A stretch of 41,835 nucleotides of DNA from Zwartia vadi (GTDB lineage Bacteria; Pseudomonadota; Gammaproteobacteria; Burkholderiales; Burkholderiaceae_B), in contig NZ_JAUHHE010000021.1 of NCBI RefSeq assembly GCF_030410375.1, positions 1 to 41,835 of the forward strand. The letters run 5' to 3'. Every line of letters begins with the position of its first letter. Within the stretch, counting starts at the first letter, position 1. Below are positions 36,228 to 41,835 of the stretch, in pieces. The notes beneath the pieces are model-generated. The model did no database searches. It was not told the DNA's origin and saw only the letters and a list, made by a program, of their open reading frames with translations. Position numbers and translations under genes: made by a program.

Positions 36228-38075
36228 ATGACTTATCGTGCGCCCGTCGAAGATTTTAAGTTCATATTCAACTACCTCGTGGATATGCCGGGTGTCTTAA
36301 ACCTGCCGGCATATTCTGGTGTTGAGTCCGACTTGGTTGATGCGATCCTCGAGGAGAATGCGAAATTCACCTCGGAGGTTGTCGCGCCGACCAACCGCAT
36401 CAGTGATCGCGAACCGCCAGTATGTGATGCCGGACAGGTGAGCATGCCGCGTGCAATTCACGAAACGTTTAAAAAGTTCGTAGAAGGCGGCTGGCAAGGT
36501 CTTAGACACCCAGAGCAGTGGGGAGGTCAGGGGCTGCCCAAGTTGCTTGCGACCGCCACGACTGAAAATCTGTACGCTGCGAATGTCGCGTTTTCTTTGT
36601 GCCCGATGCTGACAGATGGCGTGATCGAGGCCTTGTTGCTGACTGGCTCTGACACTCAAAAACAGACGTATATCGAGCCGCTCGTGAGTGCTCGATGGAC
36701 GGGCACAATGAATTTGACCGAGCCGCAGTCCGGTTCTGATTTGTCTCTGGTGACAACTCGCGCCGTGCCTCAGGCGGATGGTCTTTACCGTTTGTTTGGT
36801 CAGAAAATTTACATCACGTTCGGAGAGCACGATCTCGCCGAAAACATTATTCATCTTGTCTTGGCGCGCACTGCAGATGCCCCTCCTGGTGTCAAAGGCC
36901 TCTCGCTATTTATTGTTCCAAAATTCTTGGTCAACGCGGATGGTTCGCTCGGTCCGCGCAATGATGTCTGGTGCGCTTCGCTCGAGCACAAGCTTGGCAT
37001 CCATGGCAGTCCCACAGCAGTACTGTTGTTTGGCGACGGCAAAGGTGAGGTCGGTGAGGGGGCGGTTGGCACCTTGGTCGGTCAGGAAAATCGCGGTTTG
37101 GAATACATGTTCATCATGATGAACGCTGCGCGTTTTGCCGTGGGTGTGCAAGGCATCGGTGTGAGCGAGGCCGCTACTCAAAAAGCCATGTCTTACGCGC
37201 GTGACCGTGTTCAGAGTCGAGCGATAGAAGGCTCTGCGGGGCCCGTTTCTATTATTCGTCATCCGGATGTTCAGCGTATGCTCATGACCATGCGCGCATT
37301 GACCGAGGGGGCCAGAGCGATTGCCTGTATGGCTGCTGCCGCGGATGACCTCAGTGTCGACCATGCCGATGCAGAGATTCGCCGTGCCAATCAGGCCCTC
37401 TACGACTATCTTGTGCCCGTTGTAAAAGGATTTTCCACCGAGTGCTCGCTGGAAGTCTCCTCTCTTGGTGTGCAGGTCCATGGAGGGATGGGATTTATCG
37501 AGGAAACAGGTGCTGCACAGTTTTACCGTGACGCCAGAATCCTGACGATTTATGAGGGAACGACAGCGATACAGGCCAACGATTTAATCGGACGAAAGAC
37601 CTTGCGCGATGGCGGAGCGGTTGCAGAACAATTGATTGAGTCCATGAGTCAGACGGTTGCTGCACTCCGTGAATGCGCGAATCAGACTCAGGTTGAGCAC
37701 CAGGCTGGTTTGTTGTTGATCGCGGACAAACTTAATCAAGCCGTTGCGCACTACGCTTCGGTTGTGTCATACGTGAAAGAGCAGACGCAACACAACATCC
37801 GTGCAGTCTATGCGGGCAGTGTGCCTTATCTGATGCTCTCGGGCTATGTGCTTGGCGGATGGCTGATGGCGCGTGCCGCTCTCGTGTGCGCGCAGGAGCA
37901 ATCAGAGAGTTTGTTGACAGAAGTCTCTCCCGATTTCATCAAAAATAAATTTGCCACCGCAGTGTTTTATGCGGGTGTGATTCTCCCCCGCACGCAAGCT
38001 CTGGCTGATGCCATTCACCAAGGCGTGGTGTTGACCCAAGCGCTTGATCACTCTACCTTGATGCAGGCAAGCTAG
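36228..38075 (+). CDS. Acyl-CoA dehydrogenase of the large (DmdC-like) group
   Basis: The 615-residue product is an FAD acyl-CoA dehydrogenase: T-M-N-L-T-E-P-Q-S-G-S-D-L near 160, K-L-G-I-H-G-S-P-T, V-H-G-G-M-G-F-I-E-E and the catalytic Glu region I-Y-E-G-T-T-A-I-Q-A. It is about 200 residues longer than classical enzymes, with an extra N-terminal segment (R-A-P-V-E-D-F-K-F) and a C-terminal domain. That layout is shared with 3-methylmercaptopropionyl-CoA dehydrogenase DmdC and related enzymes. It oxidises an acyl-CoA and reduces the EtfBA encoded just upstream (14-nt gap). The true substrate is unknown; DMSP use should not be assumed. Confidence 0.9.
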   Translation: MTYRAPVEDFKFIFNYLVDMPGVLNLPAYSGVESDLVDAILEENAKFTSEVVAPTNRISDREPPVCDAGQVSMPRAIHETFKKFVEGGWQGLRHPEQWGGQGLPKLLATATTENLYAANVAFSLCPMLTDGVIEALLLTGSDTQKQTYIEPLVSARWTGTMNLTEPQSGSDLSLVTTRAVPQADGLYRLFGQKIYITFGEHDLAENIIHLVLARTADAPPGVKGLSLFIVPKFLVNADGSLGPRNDVWCASLEHKLGIHGSPTAVLLFGDGKGEVGEGAVGTLVGQENRGLEYMFIMMNAARFAVGVQGIGVSEAATQKAMSYARDRVQSRAIEGSAGPVSIIRHPDVQRMLMTMRALTEGARAIACMAAAADDLSVDHADAEIRRANQALYDYLVPVVKGFSTECSLEVSSLGVQVHGGMGFIEETGAAQFYRDARILTIYEGTTAIQANDLIGRKTLRDGGAVAEQLIESMSQTVAALRECANQTQVEHQAGLLLIADKLNQAVAHYASVVSYVKEQTQHNIRAVYAGSVPYLMLSGYVLGGWLMARAALVCAQEQSESLLTEVSPDFIKNKFATAVFYAGVILPRTQALADAIHQGVVLTQALDHSTLMQAS

Positions 38076-38118
38076 CGGATGGCTTTCATTTGGTGGTCCC
38101 CCGCCAGGTTTGCCACGC

Positions 38119-39750
38119 CTAGGGCAATATTGCGTCAAGACTTGTATTGACCTCGATCAAGATGGGTGCGCGTTCGGTCATGGCCGCACGCAGGACGGAA
38201 TCAATCTCAGCTTGCTCCTGAATCCGCGCAGCTTTCATCCCAAAACTTGTGGCAAGCGTGCAAAAGTCCGGATTGAACAGCGAGGTGCCACTGACGCGTC
38301 CGGGGTAGCTGCGCTCCTGGTGCAGTCGAATTGAGCCATAGCTGGCGTTGTTTGACACAATGAAAACGATGGGAAGCTTCCTATCGACAGCAAGAATCAT
38401 CTCATTGCCAGTCATCAGAAAACCGCCATCACCCACCATGCAAATTGTCATGCGTTCAGGTTGGCGCAGGGCGCATGCGAGCGCCGCCGGCGTTCCATAC
38501 CCCATTGCGCCGGCAAGCGGAGCCATGAGTCGCTGACCGGTTTTAAGGCAGAAATGTCGGTAAACAGGGGCGGCAAAAGTCCCGGCATCCAAACAAACAG
38601 TCGTATCAGGTGTCGCCATGTCTGCCACGGCACGTACGACTTCGGTAAAGTTGACGCCTTTCTTTGCTTTGCGATTGGGCCAGGCGGCATACGGCTGTGA
38701 GTGCTGTCGCAATATCTTGAGCCACTCTTGCCGCTCTGTTCCGGGTTGCGTGGCATTAGCTTGTGTGAGTGCGCGTACAAGTGCGACCGGATCACAGACC
38801 AAAGGATAATCAGCCACCGTATCCCAGTTTACGATCCGTGAGTCAGGGTAACAATGCAGGAGAGTTTGAGAGGCCTGAGCGTAGCGCGGGAATTGGAAAT
38901 TTTGAGTGGTGATATCGCCTAAGCGCGTGCCCAGCGCTAGAACAAAATCGCTTTGTTGCAGGGTCTCCATCTGGGCGGCCTGGTTGGAGAGTCCCAAGTC
39001 GCCAACAAACAGCGAATCGTCGTTGGGGAAAATGTCGTGGCGACGAAAGGACACCATGGTAGGAAGTTGCCAGTGGTGCACAAAGGCCTTGAGTGCCTCG
39101 CGTCCCCCCGGGCAATCAAACATGCCGCCGGCGATTACGACAGGTCGCTTGGCATTGGCTAGACGTTTACTGAGTTCGTCCATGACAGATTGATCTGGCA
39201 AGCCAAAAATTTGGGCATGATTGCGAAAGGCGGGCTTGGCAACGGGTTGTTGCTGAATGTCCTCGGGTATGACGAGCACCACCGGCCCCGGAACGCCCGA
39301 GGTCGCCATACGGATCGCTTTAAATGCGGCCTCTCCAAGTTGTTCTGGTGTTTGGCATTCGAACACCCATTTGGCGATCGAGCCGTACATTTTCTGGTAG
39401 TCGATTTCCTGAAAGGCTTCGCGACGCAAATCGCGTGCGGCGATTTGGCCGACGATCAGAATCATCGGCACAGCATCTTGTTGAGCGGTATGAACAGCAA
39501 TCGCAGCATTTGAGGCGCCCGGACCCCGACTAACCAATGCGACTCCGGGACGACGCGTCAAGCGACCGTCTGCAACAGCCATATAGCCCGCGCCACCTTC
39601 ATGTCGGCATGTCACGACATCGATTTGTGGAAAATCAACGACGGCATTTAGCAGACCAAGATAGCTTTCTCCGGGGACAAGAAAAATACGATCGATACTG
39701 TGGTCAGCAAAAACTTGAAAGAGTGCATGACTGGAAGTGAAAGCGTTCAT
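38119..39750 (-). CDS. Thiamine-diphosphate-dependent enzyme of the acetolactate synthase type
   Basis: The 543-residue product has the three POX-family domains. The N-terminal Pyr domain has the activating Glu51 in R-H-E-G-G-A, the middle domain has a nucleotide-binding-like fold, and the C-terminal PP domain has the ThDP motif G-D-G-G-F-L-M-T-G-N-E through I-V-S-N-N. It resembles the large subunit of acetolactate synthase, but no regulatory ilvN/ilvH gene is adjacent and the key FAD-type residues cannot be judged by eye. It may be a decarboxylase or carboligase with another 2-oxoacid. It faces away from the SOS-box array across a 192-bp divergent gap, with only a weak TAAGAT ribosome site. 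Confidence 0.82.
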   Translation of the reverse strand: MNAFTSSHALFQVFADHSIDRIFLVPGESYLGLLNAVVDFPQIDVVTCRHEGGAGYMAVADGRLTRRPGVALVSRGPGASNAAIAVHTAQQDAVPMILIVGQIAARDLRREAFQEIDYQKMYGSIAKWVFECQTPEQLGEAAFKAIRMATSGVPGPVVLVIPEDIQQQPVAKPAFRNHAQIFGLPDQSVMDELSKRLANAKRPVVIAGGMFDCPGGREALKAFVHHWQLPTMVSFRRHDIFPNDDSLFVGDLGLSNQAAQMETLQQSDFVLALGTRLGDITTQNFQFPRYAQASQTLLHCYPDSRIVNWDTVADYPLVCDPVALVRALTQANATQPGTERQEWLKILRQHSQPYAAWPNRKAKKGVNFTEVVRAVADMATPDTTVCLDAGTFAAPVYRHFCLKTGQRLMAPLAGAMGYGTPAALACALRQPERMTICMVGDGGFLMTGNEMILAVDRKLPIVFIVSNNASYGSIRLHQERSYPGRVSGTSLFNPDFCTLATSFGMKAARIQEQAEIDSVLRAAMTERAPILIEVNTSLDAILP

Positions 39751-39868
39751 GAAAATCTTAGCTAAGTTAAGTTTTGTTTATGATAAATTGTCTATGTTCA
39801 GATCGCAGTGGAAAACATATAGCGGTGAAATTAGCATAAAGCGCGTTGTTGCAAAAAAACAAAATAAA

Positions 39869-39924
39869 TACTGTCCTTGCAAACAGTACTGATTTAATAT
39901 ACAGTACTGTTTATGTATTCAGTC
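39869..39924 (+). promoter_or_regulatory. Three adjacent LexA-type (SOS) boxes
   Basis: Three 18-bp units follow each other without gaps: TACTG-TCCTTGCAAA-CAG (39869-39886), TACTG-ATTTAATATA-CAG (39887-39904) and TACTG-TTTATGTATT-CAG (39905-39922). Each has the CTG-N10-CAG form of the LexA box of Gamma- and Betaproteobacteria; the first two also end in TA like the E. coli consensus. The last unit ends 20 nt before the ATG of the small membrane protein. Binding by LexA is inferred from the pattern. Confidence 0.75.
39877..39905 (+). promoter_or_regulatory. Possible promoter under the SOS boxes
   Basis: TTGCAA (39877-39882), a 17-bp spacer and TACAGT (39900-39905) lie inside the box array, so a repressor bound there would block RNA polymerase. 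The alternative -10 TAATAT at 39895-39900 has poorer spacing. Confidence 0.35.
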
Positions 39925-39942
39925 TTTAAAAGGAGTAGCAAC

Positions 39943-40107
39943 ATGACACGCGAAGTCCGCCACAACTACCCACAATCATTTGCAGCATACGGTCCCGACA
40001 GCCAGACATCAACAGCCAAAAAGATGGTCTCCGATGTATTACTGCTGACCTTTTGGATTGCCATGGTGCCGGTTTCCTTATGGATTGGTACTGCCGCAGG
40101 TTTTTAA
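39943..40107 (+). CDS. Small single-pass membrane protein, probably SOS-controlled
   Basis: The 54-residue product has a polar N-terminus (M-T-R-E-V-R-H-N-Y-P-Q-S-F) with K26-K27, then one membrane helix at about 29-52 (V-S-D-V-L-L-L-T-F-W-I-A-M-V-P-V-S-L-W). The two lysines suggest the N-terminus is cytoplasmic. I recognise no family. AGGAG lies 7 nt before the ATG at 39943; a longer frame from 39913 would start inside the third SOS box and is rejected. It is monocistronic: ThDP gene divergent on the left, transporter convergent on the right. Small SOS-induced membrane proteins elsewhere include TisB of E. coli and SidA of Caulobacter. No similarity to either is claimed; the parallel is in regulation and size. 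Confidence 0.75.
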   Translation: MTREVRHNYPQSFAAYGPDSQTSTAKKMVSDVLLLTFWIAMVPVSLWIGTAAGF

Positions 40108-40148
40108 TGCCATGGCAGTAAAGCAGAGCAGTAAAACATTGCACCGCC

Positions 40149-41021
40149 TTAGCTGCTTGCTAGCATCACCACACCAATGGCAATACAGCAACAGCCTATA
40201 AGCCTGCCCCAGCCCACAGGCTCGCGCAAGATATATAAACCAGCCAGTGTCGCCAACAGCATCGACATTTCTCGTGCGGGCGCCACAAGGCTGACCGGTG
40301 CTCCATCGCGCAGAGCATACAAAACTAATATATAGCCCAGCGGTGAAAGGACGCCAACAGCCCATGCCAATGGCCAAAAGCCCCGCATGGCCTGCCAGTT
40401 TCGTTTAGGTTGTCGAGCCATATGGGGCAGCATGATCACTGTTCTGGATGCAGTCGTTGCCCAGTCAAACAGCACGGGAGCGATAAATAGCACCTTGACG
40501 CCATATGCATCCACAAGCGTGTAGGCGGCAATCAAGCAGCCGACCAGCAATCCCCAGCGCACGCCTATCATGGCCTCTGGTTGCAACAAACGCCTGATTT
40601 GTCCTTGTGTGGCGATCATCAACACACCCGCTACCACACAGAGCATGCCACCAAGACCCAGCACGGTAGCGGGTTCACGAATAAAAAGAATGGCGCCAAT
40701 TGTCGATAAAAACGGGCCCGTCCCTCTGGCGATTGGATAGACTACGGAGAGGTCTGCCACTTGATAACCGCGTTGCAGGCTGAGGCTATAGGCTAGATGC
40801 AGTGATCCTGATAAAAGGATGCACCCTAAAATCGCCCAGCTCCATTCGTTTTGTTCAAAAACTAGGATCCAAATTACCCAGGGGGCAAAGAGTATGGTCG
40901 AGCACAAGCCATATGCAAAAACAAAGGGTGGCCCAACTTTAGCGGCTCTTTTGGCCAAGAGGTTCCACGAGGCATGACAAATCGCCGCGACGATGACCAG
41001 TAGCAGTGCGGAAAAAGTCAT
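40149..41021 (-). CDS. EamA/DMT-family transporter
   Basis: The 290-residue product has about ten hydrophobic helices in two EamA repeats, with H-A-S-W-N-L-L-A-K near the start and Y-P-I-A-R-G-T-G-P and I-L-F-I-R-E-P typical of the first repeat. The second repeat has A-P-A-R-E-M-S-M-L and Y-I-L-R-E-P. Members carry metabolites such as amino acids across the inner membrane; the substrate cannot be predicted. It is transcribed towards the small membrane protein and divergently from rplS. Confidence 0.9.
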   Translation of the reverse strand: MTFSALLLVIVAAICHASWNLLAKRAAKVGPPFVFAYGLCSTILFAPWVIWILVFEQNEWSWAILGCILLSGSLHLAYSLSLQRGYQVADLSVVYPIARGTGPFLSTIGAILFIREPATVLGLGGMLCVVAGVLMIATQGQIRRLLQPEAMIGVRWGLLVGCLIAAYTLVDAYGVKVLFIAPVLFDWATTASRTVIMLPHMARQPKRNWQAMRGFWPLAWAVGVLSPLGYILVLYALRDGAPVSLVAPAREMSMLLATLAGLYILREPVGWGRLIGCCCIAIGVVMLASS

Positions 41022-41155
41022 GCGAGAGTGATCTCAGTATAGGAAAGCTCAGTGAAAGGACTGCCATGAAAGGACAACGATGGTCTTGGGCACTGCAATT
41101 GTCAAGATATTGAAACATTTTTTGCCTGGAGGCCTCTCTAAAATCGCTTAGTTTC

Positions 41156-41185
41156 AGGACAAAAGGCCGAAAAATATAGTAGAAT
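41156..41185 (+). promoter_or_regulatory. Possible rplS promoter
   Basis: AGGACA, an 18-bp spacer and TAGAAT (41180-41185) form a plausible sigma-70 promoter in the divergent gap, leaving a leader of about 100 nt before rplS. Confidence 0.4.
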
Positions 41186-41289
41186 CAATGACTTTTTATC
41201 GCATCCTCTGCCCGGTAGCAGATGCCCGAATAGGTCGGACATCCCAGCCAAATAATATTGACCGAGAGCATGATGACTTGGAGTTTTTT

Positions 41290-41667
41290 ATGAATTTGAT
41301 CGAAATTATTGAGCAAGAAGAAATTGCTCGTTTGACTGGCGGCAAGCCTGTCACCGATTTTGCGCCAGGCGACACAGTCGTTGTGAGCGTGAACGTGGTT
41401 GAAGGTAACCGCAAGCGTACACAGGCTTTTGAGGGTGTCGTGATTGCTCGACGCAATCGCGGTCTGAACTCAGCCTTTATCGTGCGCAAGATCTCTTCTG
41501 GTGAGGCAGTCGAGCGTACATTCCAGTTGTACTCACCACAGATCGCTGGCATCGAAGTCAAGCGCCGTGGCGATGTTCGACGCGCGAAACTCTACTACCT
41601 GCGTGACCGTTCCGGTAAGTCCGCACGTATCAAAGAAAAGCTCGTTCGCAAGACAGTCGCTGCCTAA
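41290..41667 (+). CDS. rplS: 50S ribosomal protein L19
   Basis: The 125-residue product starts [11 protein letters not shown] and has [18 protein letters not shown] and the C-terminal [14 protein letters not shown], all diagnostic of L19, which lies at the 30S-50S interface. The ATG at 41290 has GGAG 6 nt upstream; an in-frame ATG at 41188 would add 34 residues not found in the family. Upstream is a divergent transporter, so rplS is not in the usual rpsP-rimM-trmD-rplS operon here. An IS3 element starts 41 bp after its stop. Confidence 0.96.
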   Translation: MNLIEIIEQEEIARLTGGKPVTDFAPGDTVVVSVNVVEGNRKRTQAFEGVVIARRNRGLNSAFIVRKISSGEAVERTFQLYSPQIAGIEVKRRGDVRRAKLYYLRDRSGKSARIKEKLVRKTVAA

Positions 41668-41708
41668 GCGTTTACCGTTTAGATGCGACCGCAAAAAAGC
41701 ACCTTTCG

Positions 41709-41835
41709 TGAACTGCACCCCAAAAGTTGGACACCCATCCAACTCTTGGGGTGTTTTTCATGGCGAAGTACGAAAAGGAATTTAAAAGATCAGTAGTTCA
41801 TGATTACTTAGCAGGTGGCGGAGGCTACAAAAGGC
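41709..41835 (+). mobile_element. 5' end of a second IS3-family insertion sequence, cut by the window edge
   Basis: The terminus reads TGAACTGCACCCCAAAAG, a typical IS3-family inverted repeat, followed by a strong dyad and the start of OrfA. It is a different element from the one at the left edge. The right end and any target duplication are outside the window. Confidence 0.8.
41760..41835 (+). CDS. IS3-family (IS150-like) transposase OrfA, N-terminal fragment (partial)
   Basis: Twenty-five codons are visible, starting M-A-K-Y-E-K-E-F-K-R-S-V-V and continuing D-Y-L-A-G-G-G-G-Y-K. This matches the first helix and turn of IS150-group OrfA proteins, which bind the terminal repeats. No clear Shine-Dalgarno precedes the ATG; instead a hairpin and T-run lie directly upstream, as expected for an element that limits its own transposase expression. 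Confidence 0.8.
   Translation, partial: MAKYEKEFKRSVVHDYLAGGGGYKR

Noticed and set aside
39913..39942. Ten-codon N-terminal extension of the small membrane protein
   Set aside because: The extension starts inside the third SOS box and lacks a ribosome site, whereas AGGAG precedes the ATG at 39943.
41188..41289. Upstream in-frame start for rplS
   Set aside because: L19 starts at M-N-L-I-E-I, GGAG supports 41290, and 41188 would lie at the proposed promoter.
1..41835. CRISPR array, rRNA operon, tRNA genes, prophage or conjugative genes
   Set aside because: I looked for regularly spaced repeats, tRNA-like T-arms with CCA other than the tmRNA, and phage or transfer gene products, and saw none.

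Overview
The window looks like a contig from a member of the Alcaligenaceae (Burkholderiales, Betaproteobacteria). Evidence: the tmRNA carries the tag ANDERFALAA, which I recall from Bordetella; the OmpA has the W-K-N-G-S repeat typical of Bordetella-type OmpA; GyrA has Gln83; and the order ompA / gyrA-serC-pheA-hisC-tyrA-aroA-cmk-rpsA-ihfB-lapA-lapB-hldE-rfaD-cysM is the Bordetella/Achromobacter arrangement. I cannot name the genus. Both window edges fall inside the 5' ends of two different IS3-family elements (1-127 and 41709-41835), so this may be a contig whose ends were set by repeats.

Region 1 (1-13.6 kb) is accessory DNA with visibly lower G+C in places (23 of 60 bases at 421-480, against 35 of 60 at 26881-26940). 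A three-gene minus-strand operon (unknown small protein, beta-helix-like protein, UPF0114 membrane protein) has an intact IS30-family element inserted 13 bp upstream of its first start codon. Next come an exported carboxylesterase, a PLP enzyme of the cysteine-synthase fold with a Tat-like leader, a SAM methyltransferase followed by a secreted EF-hand protein, an uncharacterised lipoprotein, a porin, and a two-gene operon of a DUF2236 (MpaB/Lcp-type) oxygenase with an acyl-CoA ligase. Five copies of a tandem 10-bp direct repeat (consensus near TGTCRGNATT-KGTCRGWWTT) lie between these genes and suggest one local regulon; no regulator gene is visible.

Region 2 (13.6-38.1 kb) is conserved chromosome: tmRNA, then ubiG with a phosphatase (gph or mupP), ompA, and the long plus-strand run of gyrA, aromatic and serine/histidine biosynthesis, cmk, rpsA and ihfB ending at a clear terminator. 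It continues with lapA-lapB-hldE-rfaD for LPS assembly and heptose synthesis, a ComEA-like protein, cysM, mltB, and an etfB-etfA-acyl-CoA dehydrogenase operon. Many genes overlap by 4 or 8 nt, as expected for translational coupling.

Region 3 (38.1-41.8 kb) holds a ThDP-dependent enzyme, a 54-residue single-pass membrane protein, an EamA transporter and a stand-alone rplS followed by the second IS3 element. The small membrane protein is preceded by three perfectly adjacent 18-bp units, each of the form TACTG-N10-CAG, the CTG-N10-CAG pattern of a LexA (SOS) box. This array and the decamer regulon in region 1 are the two most interesting signals in the window.
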